This document shows positions 26,035 to 34,801 of a stretch of DNA of 51,565 nucleotides, piece after piece (position 1 is the first letter of the stretch; each line of letters begins with the position of its first letter). Source of the stretch: Gelidibacter algens (GTDB lineage: Bacteria; Bacteroidota; Bacteroidia; Flavobacteriales; Flavobacteriaceae). The DNA is taken from positions 1 through 51,565 of the forward strand of contig NZ_LZRN01000029.1 of assembly GCF_001678675.1 (NCBI RefSeq). The letters are read 5' to 3'. The position numbers and the translations under genes are program-made. The notes beneath the pieces are model-generated. The model was given only the letters and a program-made list of their open reading frames with translations, was not told the origin of the DNA and ran no database searches.

Positions 26035-27122
26035 TAACTTTCATCGTTCGAAACGTCATTATCACCCCTTAGCATGCCCAAGCGTTTCGCTCTTGCCTCC
26101 CAACTTTTTCTGGCTTGCTTTTGAAGATCGGCAATATTATCGCTTTCATCCATAATTTCAAGTCCCAAAAGGGTTTCAATCACATCTTCCATAGTGACCA
26201 AGCCGGTAACTGTACCATATTCGTCCACCACCAAGGCCATGTGGTTTTTGCTTTCTACTAGTTTTTCAAATAGGATTGGTATGGGCAATTTACGCTCCAC
26301 AATAATAATTTCTCTCTTAATATCTGCCAATGTTTTATCGTCATTATCAAGTGCCATTTCTTTATAGATATCATCTTTTAGGACTAATCCCGTAATATTG
26401 TCTGGACTGCTAGAATAGATTGGGATTCGGGACACGCGAAGCTCTTGATTTTCATCAAAAAAGGTTTTGACGGAGGTTTTCTCATCCTCAGAGACCATGA
26501 TGGTCCGTGGCGTCATAATATCCTTGGCTACAATTTTCTTGAAGTTGATAAGGTTTTTAATCACTTTGCTTTCTGATTCTTGAAATACACCTTCTTCATG
26601 GGCGATATCCGTCATGGCCAGAAAGCTGTCTCTACTTACAGTGCTCACGTGTGAATTTTTGCCACCAATCAATTTTGTAGTGAGTTGCAATAGCCAAAGA
26701 ATGCCTGTATATTTTAAAGGAAAAATTAGAATATTAAGTCCTTTGGAAGTAAAATTCGCCAAGTTCTTCCAGTACGTCGCACCAATCGTTTTCGGGATGA
26801 TCTCAGAAAGGACTAAGATCATTAGTGTCATAAGAGCAGAGACGATCAAAATGGAATTGTCGCCATTTCCAAATACCTGTTCTGCCTGTACACCTACCAA
26901 AATGGCGCCAACGGTATGTGCAATGGTGTTTAGGGTCAATATGGCAATGAGAGGTTTGTCAACATCCTTTTTTAACATCTCTATGTTCTTTGCATAGTCT
27001 TTGCCTTCCTTCTTCTTAATATTGATAAAGGTTGGCGTGATGCTCAATAATACAGCTTCCAATATGGAGCAGAGAAATGAAAAGAATATGGAAACAAACG
27101 CATAAATAATTAATAACGTCAT
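26034..27122 (-). CDS. CNNM/hemolysin-family transporter with CBS pair
   Basis: A 362-residue membrane protein. The N-terminal CNNM (DUF21) domain has three or four transmembrane helices (about 1-23, 60-78, 85-107, 120-145), followed by two CBS domains (about 195-325, including DIMTPRTIMV and MALVVDEYGTVTGLVTMEDVIETLLG). The C-terminal CorC/HlyC domain seen in many relatives is absent; the chain ends in a short charged tail. Family members are linked to magnesium or cobalt transport and to divalent-metal balance; the old name hemolysin is not supported. It is coupled to ogt. Confidence 0.87.
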   Translation of the reverse strand: MTLLIIYAFVSIFFSFLCSILEAVLLSITPTFINIKKKEGKDYAKNIEMLKKDVDKPLIAILTLNTIAHTVGAILVGVQAEQVFGNGDNSILIVSALMTLMILVLSEIIPKTIGATYWKNLANFTSKGLNILIFPLKYTGILWLLQLTTKLIGGKNSHVSTVSRDSFLAMTDIAHEEGVFQESESKVIKNLINFKKIVAKDIMTPRTIMVSEDEKTSVKTFFDENQELRVSRIPIYSSSPDNITGLVLKDDIYKEMALDNDDKTLADIKREIIIVERKLPIPILFEKLVESKNHMALVVDEYGTVTGLVTMEDVIETLLGLEIMDESDNIADLQKQARKSWEARAKRLGMLRGDNDVSNDES

Positions 27123-27197
27123 GGGTGTTTAAGTTTATATGCTAATTTAAGAATATTATTAGGTTTTGTGTTTGTGTTTTGCTGAAACAATTTTAAC

Positions 27198-27605
27198 TTA
27201 GTTTTCTAAAATGATGCTGGTGTTGGGAACACCGTACTGTGAGATGCGTTCTATAAAAGTGATCAGATCTTTATTGCTTTTAAAGTATCCCAAAATAGAT
27301 AGGCGATCCTCACCCGTAATACGGTCACAGCGTTGTACTTCTTCTTGATGGACAATTTGGCTGTAAGCCGTTCTTAAAGTGCTCGATTGGTGGATTGTTA
27401 ACTGGATGTATGCCTTTGTAGCGACGCCGAGTTTTTCATGATCAAGTTTTAAGGAATAGCCCAAAATAATCCCTTTTTCTTCTAATTGCTTGACCCGTTT
27501 GCCTATTGCAGGTGCAGAAAGCTCCACGGCTTTACCGATGGTTGCAAAAGATTCGCGGGCGTTTTTACGCAGCATCTGGATGATTTTTGTATCTATACTA
27601 TCCAT
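27198..27605 (-). CDS. Lrp/AsnC-family transcriptional regulator
   Basis: A 135-residue regulator with an N-terminal winged helix (DSIDTKIIQMLRKNARESFATIGKAVELSAPAIGKR, split by the recognition helix SAPAIGKRVKQLE) and a C-terminal RAM/ligand domain. The glycine-rich ligand segment reads DRITGEDRLSILGYFKSN. Lrp proteins bind amino acids and assemble as octamers. It is somewhat shorter than the typical 150-160. The 152 bp upstream is very AT-rich and may hold autoregulatory sites. It lies between the heme cluster and the CNNM gene without tight spacing to either. Confidence 0.9.
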   Translation of the reverse strand: MDSIDTKIIQMLRKNARESFATIGKAVELSAPAIGKRVKQLEEKGIILGYSLKLDHEKLGVATKAYIQLTIHQSSTLRTAYSQIVHQEEVQRCDRITGEDRLSILGYFKSNKDLITFIERISQYGVPNTSIILEN

Positions 27606-27683
27606 TGAATCATAAATGTTTTAGCTGTTTGTAATTTTAATCGAAAATAAATATAAAATATTTTTTTGATTATAAACCAAAAA

Positions 27684-27732
27684 AGCGCTTTTCAGAGGTT
27701 TGCGTCAGTGCACAAAACTTTGAAAAAGCGCT
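27684..27732 (-). terminator. Terminator after hemB
   Basis: Arms AGCGCTTTT (27684-27692) and AAAAGCGCT (27724-27732) with a 31-base loop. On the minus strand it lies 26 bp past the hemB stop and ends in a U-rich run, closing the heme cluster. Confidence 0.7.
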
Positions 27733-27757
27733 AAAATTGTAAACTGGTAAATCTATA

Positions 27758-28750
27758 TTATTTATTTAAAAGTCTCACAACATCTTTTGCAAAATAAGAG
27801 GCAATCACATCAGCACCTGCACGCTTTATAGCAGTAATTTGCTCCATCATAACCGCATCATGATCTAACCAACCTTTTTCAGCGGCAGCTTTGAGCATGG
27901 CGTATTCGCCAGAAACTTGATACACGGCCACCGGAACATCGACGGCGTTTTTGATTTCGCGGACAATATCCAAATAACATAATCCTGGTTTGATCATGAC
28001 GATATCAGCACCTTCATCAATGTCCATTTCAGTCTCTTTGAGGGCTTCAAACCTATTGGCATAATCCATTTGATACGTTTTTTTGTCCTTCGGAATATTT
28101 TTCATGTTTACAGGTGCCGAATCTAACGCGTCACGGAAAGGCCCATAAAAGGCTGAGGCATATTTGGCGGAATAGCTCATAATGCCTGTGTCAGTAAAAC
28201 CTTCATCTTCTAAAGCTTCGCGTATGGCTAGAATACGACCATCCATCATATCACTTGGCGCCACAAAATCAGCTCCTGCTATAGCGTGGGACACACTCAT
28301 TTGTGCCAGTAGTTCGGCACTTTCATCATTTAAAATGATGCCATTTTCTATAATTCCATCATGTCCATAAGCGGAATACGGATCAAAGGCCACGTCAGTC
28401 ATCACCAACATATCAGGACAGGCATTTTTAACTGTTTTAATGGCGCGTTGCATCAATCCGTTAGCGTTGATGGCTTCAGTGCCTTTATTGTCTTTAAGGT
28501 TGTCTGCAACTTTTACAAAAAGCAATACTGATTTTAAGCCCATACTCCAAAGTTCTTTGACTTCCTTTTCGAGCAAGTCTAAACTATAGCGGAAGTAATT
28601 TGGCATGGAAGCTATTTCTTCTTTTACGTTTTTGCCTTCTACGATGAACAACGGGACCAAAAAATCATTTGGTGAGATTATGGTTTCCCGGACTAATGAC
28701 CGTATCGCCTCGTTGGTTCTTAATCTTCTATTTCTTCTTAATGGGTACAT
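27758..28750 (-). CDS. hemB: Delta-aminolevulinic acid dehydratase
   Basis: This 330-residue enzyme (porphobilinogen synthase) joins two 5-aminolevulinate molecules to porphobilinogen. The Schiff-base lysines are Lys196 (MSYSAKYAS) and Lys254 (VMIKPGLCY). The metal-site segment is TDVAFDPYSAYGHDG with Ala121, Asp123 and Asp131 where zinc enzymes have three cysteines, so this is the type without a catalytic zinc, probably magnesium-assisted. I start at the ATG at 28750 (MYPLRRNRRLR), the conserved start; the frame runs on to 28840 but those 30 codons are not family-like. It is the last gene of the heme run. Confidence 0.95.
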   Translation of the reverse strand: MYPLRRNRRLRTNEAIRSLVRETIISPNDFLVPLFIVEGKNVKEEIASMPNYFRYSLDLLEKEVKELWSMGLKSVLLFVKVADNLKDNKGTEAINANGLMQRAIKTVKNACPDMLVMTDVAFDPYSAYGHDGIIENGIILNDESAELLAQMSVSHAIAGADFVAPSDMMDGRILAIREALEDEGFTDTGIMSYSAKYASAFYGPFRDALDSAPVNMKNIPKDKKTYQMDYANRFEALKETEMDIDEGADIVMIKPGLCYLDIVREIKNAVDVPVAVYQVSGEYAMLKAAAEKGWLDHDAVMMEQITAIKRAGADVIASYFAKDVVRLLNK

Positions 28751-28829
28751 AATTTGAGTTTTCAGTTTGCAGTCTTCTGTCTGCAGTTTAATTCTTTGTT
28801 GAGGACTATTTAAAGTGTCTTTGTTTGTG

Positions 28830-29738
28830 TTATAATTCAATCCAATCTATAGGATTTTTTAATACGTCTAGTAACTTTTCTTCGTCGCTTCCTTTTTTAG
28901 GATGATGGTCATACACCCATTGGACGTGTGGTGGCAAACTCATCAAAATACTTTCGATGCGTCCGTTGGTTTTCAAACCGAACAAGGTGCCTTTGTCATG
29001 CACCAAGTTGAATTCTACATAACGGCCACGACGTATTTCCTGCCAAGTTCTATTGGCATCTGTATAAGGGAGGTTTTTTCGTTTTTCCACAATAGGGACA
29101 TAGCATTCAAGAAAACTATTGCCCACTTCAGTGACATAATTATACCAATCTTCCATAGAGAATTCTTCAGTGGCTTTACAATAATCGAAGAATAAACCAC
29201 CAATTCCACGTGCCTCGTTCCGGTGTGCGTTCCAAAAATAGGTATCGCATTTTTTTTTGTACAACTCATAAAACGCGGGGTGATGCTTGTCGCAGGCCAT
29301 TTTACAGACCTCGTGAAAATGCGTGGCATCCTCGCTAAACAGATAGTAAGGCGTTAAATCCTGTCCACCACCAAACCAAGAATCGACGATATGACCTTGT
29401 TGATCATACATTTCAAAGTAGCGCCAATTGGCGTGAACAGTCGGCACCATCGGGTTTGTCGGGTGCAATACCAAACTTAATCCGCAGGCAAAGAAATTGG
29501 CATCCTTAACTCCAAAATACTGTTGCATACTTTCTGGCAACTCACCATGAACGGCAGAAACATTGACGCCTCCTTTTTCAAAAACAGTACCGTTTTCAAT
29601 AACGCGCGTTCTTCCGCCGCCACCTTCAGGGCGTTCCCAGAGGTCTTCTTGAAATGTTGCTTTGCCATCTACAGACGCCAGTTTTGAGGTGATGGTATCT
29701 TGTAATTCTAGTATATAGTTGTAAAATTTATCTTTCAT
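28830..29738 (-). CDS. hemF: Oxygen-dependent coproporphyrinogen III oxidase
   Basis: A 302-residue HemF, which uses oxygen to decarboxylate coproporphyrinogen III to protoporphyrinogen IX. Conserved blocks include GGGGRTRVIENG, FFACGLSLVLHPTNPMVPTVHANWRYFEM, WFGGGQDLTPYY, RNEARGIGGLFFDY and the C-terminal RRGRYVEFNLVHDKGTLFGL region. It depends on oxygen, which fits an aerobic lifestyle; no HemN is seen here. Its first codons overlap the GNAT gene by 11 bp, so the two are coupled. Confidence 0.96.
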   Translation of the reverse strand: MKDKFYNYILELQDTITSKLASVDGKATFQEDLWERPEGGGGRTRVIENGTVFEKGGVNVSAVHGELPESMQQYFGVKDANFFACGLSLVLHPTNPMVPTVHANWRYFEMYDQQGHIVDSWFGGGQDLTPYYLFSEDATHFHEVCKMACDKHHPAFYELYKKKCDTYFWNAHRNEARGIGGLFFDYCKATEEFSMEDWYNYVTEVGNSFLECYVPIVEKRKNLPYTDANRTWQEIRRGRYVEFNLVHDKGTLFGLKTNGRIESILMSLPPHVQWVYDHHPKKGSDEEKLLDVLKNPIDWIEL

Positions 29739-30270
29739 GTTTTGAAAATTCGTAAAGTTCCATATCTAAAGAGGCTCCGTTTAAAGGGGTGAATTCATTT
29801 TTCAAAGTTTTTTTCCATTTGAAGCCAGAGTTTAAAGCGGCATTAACGCTTGATACATTCGTCTTGTGGGATATTATTAGAAGTGTTTTCAACCCCATCA
29901 CCTCAATTGCATAGGTGGAGATTGCCTTTATGGCGTGACTCATAAGTCCTTTGCCTTTAAAACCTTGCCCTATACAGTAGGCAAATTCACCTTGCTCGGT
30001 CTCCCAATCTACTTGCTTTAAAATGATCAATCCCATAATTTGAATTTGGTATGTATCTTTGATCACAAAAACATATTCTTCCTTTTTTTCAGCTGCCTCT
30101 ATTTTCTTATTGATGTAATTACGAGTGCTTTCCAATGTTCTATTATCTGCTAACGTAAGAGGGAGAAAGCGATTAAAGCGCTCAGTATTGGATACCAATA
30201 GTTTGTTCAACTGTAAGGCATCATTGGGTTGCACTAATGAAATGCTGATATGTTCTGAACTATATATCAT
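29728..30270 (-). CDS. GNAT-family acetyltransferase, RimJ-like
   Basis: A 180-residue N-acetyltransferase of the RimJ/RimL type, which moves an acetyl group from acetyl-CoA to an amino group. The acetyl-CoA loop is visible as YCIGQGFKGKGLMSHAIKAI (Q/R-x-x-G-x-G/A), followed by the conserved ...NVSSVNAALNSGFKWKKTL pattern. Its target is not evident; the RimJ-like type often modifies protein N-termini or small amines. It overlaps both the upstream EI24 gene and hemF by 11 bp, so it is embedded in the heme cluster by organisation but has no known part in heme synthesis. Confidence 0.87.
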   Translation of the reverse strand: MIYSSEHISISLVQPNDALQLNKLLVSNTERFNRFLPLTLADNRTLESTRNYINKKIEAAEKKEEYVFVIKDTYQIQIMGLIILKQVDWETEQGEFAYCIGQGFKGKGLMSHAIKAISTYAIEVMGLKTLLIISHKTNVSSVNAALNSGFKWKKTLKNEFTPLNGASLDMELYEFSKHER

Positions 30271-31021
30271 TTGATTTTAATCTGTTTTGCGCCTTAAGTA
30301 GCTTCACAGTTTCTGTGGAAGCTGCGGTTACTGATAATGGCAGCACGAGAATAATTCCAATAACAGGAATTAATAAAAATAGCATAAAAACGATACCGTT
30401 CCCAATGGCCAAGCCGCGATGCTGTTTTACAAATTTAATGCTTTCATCATATTTAAAATGACGTTCCAGGGTATAATCCATATTTCCAAAACCGGCGTAA
30501 TATGCTTGCACTAAAAAAAGTAGAATAGTGGAAGCGATGCCAACAATTGGTATAAAGCTAATCAGGACAATGGGAATGGTCAACAGCAATTCCAATAATA
30601 AATTCCTGACATTAATGCGTATGCCCCTTAACAATTGTTCTGAAAATGAAGTATCCCGATGTTGGTGTCTTTGAGCACCCAACAAATGGGCTTCAATTTT
30701 TTCAGAAACAGGGCTCATAAAAGGCGCTGAAAGTGCCATCACAATATGTTTGTAAAGGATAAATCCCAATACTAGAATCAGTACACCGCTGAGGATTTCA
30801 CTTATGACAAAGAACGTATCTTTTCCCCATTCCCAAACCCAAAGGTTTGAAATATACAACCCAAAATTATCAGCTAATGCATAAGCAGAAAGGATGATTG
30901 ATGTGGCCACTAATATGCTGATGAGCATGGGCACACCAAAATATTTCCAAAGCCTGAGTTTGGAAATCAATTGAAGGGTACCTGCGTAGGCTTTGATGCC
31001 GTTGAAAATGTTGTAGATCAT
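30260..31021 (-). CDS. EI24/CysZ-like integral membrane protein
   Basis: A 253-residue protein with about four long hydrophobic segments (roughly 22-50, 70-95, 140-172, 200-228), matching the EI24-domain (CysZ-like) family. CysZ takes up sulfate in proteobacteria; in Bacteroidetes members the substrate is not established. I start at the ATG at 31021 (MIYNIFNGIKAY); the open frame runs seven codons further to a TTG, but those codons lie in the dispersed repeat. The repeat tail ends exactly at the base before this start codon. It is coupled to the GNAT gene. Confidence 0.82.
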   Translation of the reverse strand: MIYNIFNGIKAYAGTLQLISKLRLWKYFGVPMLISILVATSIILSAYALADNFGLYISNLWVWEWGKDTFFVISEILSGVLILVLGFILYKHIVMALSAPFMSPVSEKIEAHLLGAQRHQHRDTSFSEQLLRGIRINVRNLLLELLLTIPIVLISFIPIVGIASTILLFLVQAYYAGFGNMDYTLERHFKYDESIKFVKQHRGLAIGNGIVFMLFLLIPVIGIILVLPLSVTAASTETVKLLKAQNRLKSNDI

Positions 31022-31051
31022 CCTATCCCTAGCCCTTTCCAAAGGAAAGGG
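31022..31051 (-). repeat. Dispersed hairpin repeat, copy b
   Basis: On the minus strand this reads as an 8 bp perfect stem CCCTTTCC / GGAAAGGG with loop TTT, then the tail CTAGGGATAGG. The tail abuts the EI24 start codon with no gap. It matches copies at 34-63 and 31190-31217. Confidence 0.7.
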
Positions 31052-31189
31052 AATTTTATTTGGCTATTATTTTAATTTGTTTCAAAAATCGTAAGTGCAC
31101 TCTTTTAAAAGTTCTTTTGACTTTTACAAGGTACAAGAAAACTTGTAGATGGTTTGACCAACTACAGGGGTGAGACAAACATAACAGTT

Positions 31190-31217
31190 CCTTCCCCTCG
31201 GGAAGGTTAGGATGGGA
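31190..31217 (+). repeat. Dispersed hairpin repeat, copy c
   Basis: A 7 bp perfect stem CCTTCCC / GGGAAGG with loop CTC at 31190-31206, then TTAGGATGGGA. Its tail overlaps the end of hemE on the minus strand and supplies the stop codon and the last residues (Ile-Pro-Ser). Confidence 0.68.
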
Positions 31218-32238
31218 TTTTATACTCCTTTACCGCATCAATAAAAGCTTTGGCGTTATCCAAAGGAATATTCGGTAAAATACCATGGCCTAAATTAACA
31301 ATGTATTTGTCTTTGCCAAATTCATTAATCATTTGGTTTACCATTTTTTTGATTTCTGACGGTGGCGAAAACAATCTGGAAGGATCAAAATTACCTTGTA
31401 ACGTGATGTTTCCTCCAGTCAAATAACGCGCGTTTTTTGGAGAACAGGTCCAGTCAATACCCAAGGCAGAAGCATTGGATTTTGCCATATCGCCCAATGC
31501 GAACCAACATCCTTTTCCAAAAGCAATGACAGGCGCATCATCTTTTAAAGCTTCAATAATTTGGTTCACGTATTGCCAAGAAAATTCGTTGTAATCTGTT
31601 GGTGACAACATGCCTCCCCACGAATCAAAAATTTGAACGGCGTCACAACCTGCCGCCACTTTGGCTTTTAAATAGGTGATGGTGGTGTCTGTAATTTTTT
31701 GCAGTAATTGGTGTGCAGCTATAGGATTGGTAAAACAGAATTCCTTTGCTTTGTCAAAATTCTTGCTGCCTTGGCCCTGCACACAATAGCATAAAATGGT
31801 CCATGGTGATCCAGCAAAACCAATCAAAGGCACTTCATCATTTAAAAGTTCTTTAGTAGCTTTGATAGCTTGCATCACATAGTCTAATTCAACATCCACA
31901 TCAGGAACAATCACATTATCTACATCTCTTTGCGTCCGTACCGGATGTGGTAAGTAAGGTCCGAAATTTGGTTTCATCTCTACTTCAATATTCATGGCCT
32001 GAGGAATCACCAAAATATCGCTAAACAAAATGGCAGCATCCATCCCGTAACGACGGATGGGTTGCACAGTAATTTCACTTGACAGTTCTGGTGTTCTACA
32101 ACGGGTAAAGAAATCATACTTTGCCTTGATTTCTTGAAATTCGGGTAAATAACGTCCTGCCTGACGCATCATCCATACCGGTGGTCGGGCAACAGTTTCT
32201 CCTTTTAATGCTCTTAAGTATAAATCGTTTTTTATCAT
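31207..32238 (-). CDS. hemE: Uroporphyrinogen decarboxylase
   Basis: A 343-residue UroD converting uroporphyrinogen III to coproporphyrinogen III by removing four carboxyl groups. Signatures are [16 protein letters not shown] near the N-terminus (with the substrate-site Arg of [10 protein letters not shown]), [11 protein letters not shown] with the catalytic-region Asp, and [18 protein letters not shown] and NLGHGI complete the set. I start at the ATG at 32238 ([11 protein letters not shown]); an upstream ATG at 32268 would add ten non-conserved residues. The last three residues and stop lie in a dispersed repeat element. It follows ktrA by 83 bp. Confidence 0.96.
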   Translation of the reverse strand: MIKNDLYLRALKGETVARPPVWMMRQAGRYLPEFQEIKAKYDFFTRCRTPELSSEITVQPIRRYGMDAAILFSDILVIPQAMNIEVEMKPNFGPYLPHPVRTQRDVDNVIVPDVDVELDYVMQAIKATKELLNDEVPLIGFAGSPWTILCYCVQGQGSKNFDKAKEFCFTNPIAAHQLLQKITDTTITYLKAKVAAGCDAVQIFDSWGGMLSPTDYNEFSWQYVNQIIEALKDDAPVIAFGKGCWFALGDMAKSNASALGIDWTCSPKNARYLTGGNITLQGNFDPSRLFSPPSEIKKMVNQMINEFGKDKYIVNLGHGILPNIPLDNAKAFIDAVKEYKIPS

Positions 32239-32321
32239 CTCTATTTTTGTGTAAAATGGTCCCAACATCTTGGAACATTTAAATTCAACTAATTTTTAAT
32301 GTTACAGACCTCCTGTGAGTC

Positions 32322-33005
32322 TTACTTTTTATTATTCAAATCCGCAATTTTTTCATTCAAACCAAAGACTACCATGATATCGTCTTTTTCAATTCGCGTA
32401 TTGGTGGTTGGTACGCCAATGACTTTTACTTTTGCTGGCGCCCCAATAAAATTGATTTTCTCTCTGATGCGCAATAAGGTAATGACATTGACATGATGGT
32501 TTAACCTGATATTCAATTCTCCTATGGTTTTACCAACAAAACTTTCTGGTGTTTTAATTTCTGTAATGGAATAGTGCTCATCAATTTTATAGTTATCGAT
32601 GACATTTTTTAAATTGATCTTATAGGTCAATTTTTGAGCAGCTTCTTGTTCAGGATGGACTATAAAATCAATTCCCATGGCCTGTAAAACCGTATCGTGA
32701 ATGGGAGATAGTGACCTGCTGATCACCTTTCCGGCGCATAGTTTTTTAACAATTGCGGTAGTAATAATGGCTGCGCCTTCATTTTCACCAATGGCTACTA
32801 CCGTTAAATCTGCCTGTTTTGTTGGCAGGGCTTGGTAGGCGAGTTCATTGGTGGCGTCCATACAAACCACGTGAGCCAGTTGGTCCTTTACCAAATTGAC
32901 TTTCTCCATTTGTCTATCAACACCAATGACTTCATTGCCTGTTTCAGTAAGATTCAGTGCCAATGCCAATCCAAAATTTCCGAGACCGATAATTATAATT
33001 TTCAT
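32322..33005 (-). CDS. ktrA: Potassium uptake regulatory subunit KtrA/TrkA
   Basis: A 227-residue cytoplasmic RCK protein that gates a Trk/Ktr potassium channel. The N-terminal Rossmann fold has the nucleotide motif GLGNFG (residues 7-12) and the acidic end of the second strand in EVIGVD, so it binds ATP/ADP or NAD. The C-terminal RCK-C domain covers about 145-225 (KTPESFVGKTIGELNIR onward). It holds a single RCK unit, as in KtrA, rather than the doubled form of E. coli TrkA. It starts three bases after the stop of the channel gene, so the two form a KtrAB pair. Confidence 0.92.
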   Translation of the reverse strand: MKIIIIGLGNFGLALALNLTETGNEVIGVDRQMEKVNLVKDQLAHVVCMDATNELAYQALPTKQADLTVVAIGENEGAAIITTAIVKKLCAGKVISRSLSPIHDTVLQAMGIDFIVHPEQEAAQKLTYKINLKNVIDNYKIDEHYSITEIKTPESFVGKTIGELNIRLNHHVNVITLLRIREKINFIGAPAKVKVIGVPTTNTRIEKDDIMVVFGLNEKIADLNNKK

Positions 33006-33008
33006 GTG

Positions 33009-34748
33009 TTAATTGATTAAAATGTTTTCTTGTGGATATTTATAAAACTTCTGTTCTATTTGCCCAAGCATTCCAAATAATAAATTCAGGGTGCCTATAC
33101 GTCCTAAAAACATCACCACTATAATAACATATTTGCTAGGTTGAGACAAGTTTGGAGTGACATTCATGCTCAATCCAACGGTACTATATGCAGAAAAAGA
33201 TTCAAAAGCAAGAGGTAACAATTGTTTGTCCGGTTCAAAGAACAACAACAATAATGTACTGGTGCCTATAACCAATAAAGAAATACAAATTATGGCAAAA
33301 GCTCTGTTGACAGAACTGCTGGAGATTTCTCGAGTATCGATTTCAATACGCTTTTTTCCACGTGCTGTGGCAATAATATTGAGGGTGGCTATGGCAAAGG
33401 TACTGGTTTTAATTCCACCGCCTGTAGAGGCCGGTGAGGCACCAATCCACATTAAAAAAATAACTACTAATATAGACGGTGTTGCCACTTGTGAATAATC
33501 TACCGTATTAAATCCAGCCGTTCTTGGGGTTACTGAAGAGAACATGGCTGAAGTAATTTTTCCATAGAGCGTGGTGTGTTCCTTTAGGGAATGGTCAGCT
33601 TCTGCAAAGAAGAAGAAGACAAATCCTGCCGCTAAAAGTATGCAGGTGGTAAAAAATATTATTTTTGAATTTAGTTTAAAAACCCTCACCGGTAAGGTTT
33701 TAATGCCTTTGATAAACGTGTTGATAAAAGCCGTTTTGAAGTACACGTAAGAATTGTGCACAATATTATAGCCTAACCCACCTATAATGATGAGCAACAT
33801 GACAGCCCATTGCAAGGAATAATCAAATCTGAAACTTGGATCATAAAAACTAGCTGATGAGGTGGAAAAGCCCGCATTACAAAAAGCTGAGATAGAATGG
33901 AAAATTGAGAAAAACACCTTGTCCTTGACAGAGTCAATATTATCAATTGAAAAATAGATTGCCACTGCGCCTATAAGTTCTAGAGTGATTGTGAAGAGGA
34001 CAATACGAACAGCTATTTTCAAGACATCCTGTAAATTCTCTGAAGCCGTAAAATCTTTGACATAAAGTCCTTCTCTAAATGATGAATTTTCCTTAAAAAA
34101 GTAGGCGAAAAACGAGGTAAATGTTAAAATGCCCAAGCCTCCAATTTGAATCAAGATTAAAATTACAATCTGACCTAGTTGCGTAAAGTCATTGGCTGTG
34201 TCCAACACGGCCAACCCAGTCACACAAATAGCGCTTGTAGCAGTAAATAGTGCATCAATAAAGCTAATGCCGTTGGTGGTGACCTTAGGAAGCATTAAAA
34301 ATAAAGCACCAATAAAAGAGAATATAAAAAAACTGCCCACAAAAAGAATGGCCGGATTAAAATAAATTTTGTAAACATGCTTTATAAGAATGGAAAGCCT
34401 TAACAACAAATAAATGAAGAGTCCTACTTCAAAAATCACCTTGGTCTCCTTTAGCAACGGTAGCATATCCTTACCATCGTTGAGCAATAAGTACCCACCT
34501 GCAGAAGTGATAATTACAATTAACAGGACCAAATTAAATTTGAGGGTTTTCCTGATATTAGCGTCAGAAAATTGATAAAATTTGAAAATATTAAATGCTA
34601 TCAGGAGACTGGTGAGTACAAAGAATATAGCCAGCTTATAAGGTTTATAGCTGTCATTAACGTTAAATCCGAAATCGAAAATCAGGAAGAACAAAATAAG
34701 GATATCGATAAATCGATACGCAGTTTTGAGCGATTTTGTGTTGATCAT
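33009..34748 (-). CDS. ktrB: Potassium transporter subunit KtrB/TrkH
   Basis: A 579-residue channel-like subunit with many transmembrane helices. Four short pore loops are seen near TSAICVTGL, SISAFCNAGFS, VTPRTAGFN and FSAYSTVGLS, each keeping the conserved glycine of the Trk/Ktr selectivity filter. The N-terminal region (about 1-150) adds extra helices beyond the core KtrB length, a feature of the Bacteroidetes type. With KtrA it takes up potassium, usually coupled to sodium or proton. It lies in the middle of the heme gene run, 53 bp after hemCD, which is a noteworthy position without known functional link. Confidence 0.92.
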   Translation of the reverse strand: MINTKSLKTAYRFIDILILFFLIFDFGFNVNDSYKPYKLAIFFVLTSLLIAFNIFKFYQFSDANIRKTLKFNLVLLIVIITSAGGYLLLNDGKDMLPLLKETKVIFEVGLFIYLLLRLSILIKHVYKIYFNPAILFVGSFFIFSFIGALFLMLPKVTTNGISFIDALFTATSAICVTGLAVLDTANDFTQLGQIVILILIQIGGLGILTFTSFFAYFFKENSSFREGLYVKDFTASENLQDVLKIAVRIVLFTITLELIGAVAIYFSIDNIDSVKDKVFFSIFHSISAFCNAGFSTSSASFYDPSFRFDYSLQWAVMLLIIIGGLGYNIVHNSYVYFKTAFINTFIKGIKTLPVRVFKLNSKIIFFTTCILLAAGFVFFFFAEADHSLKEHTTLYGKITSAMFSSVTPRTAGFNTVDYSQVATPSILVVIFLMWIGASPASTGGGIKTSTFAIATLNIIATARGKKRIEIDTREISSSSVNRAFAIICISLLVIGTSTLLLLFFEPDKQLLPLAFESFSAYSTVGLSMNVTPNLSQPSKYVIIVVMFLGRIGTLNLLFGMLGQIEQKFYKYPQENILIN

Positions 34749-34801
34749 GGATCCCTTTTTAAGTAGCTACAAAATTAGATATTTCTATCTCTTAAGATCA
34801 C

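Noticed and set aside
26614-26997. 127-codon plus-strand frame opposite the CNNM transporter
   Set aside because: It is the complement of a conserved membrane protein gene; hydrophobicity of both strands explains its length.
26034-27122. Hemolysin function of the CNNM gene
   Set aside because: The name comes from an early homologue; domain content indicates an ion transporter or its regulator.
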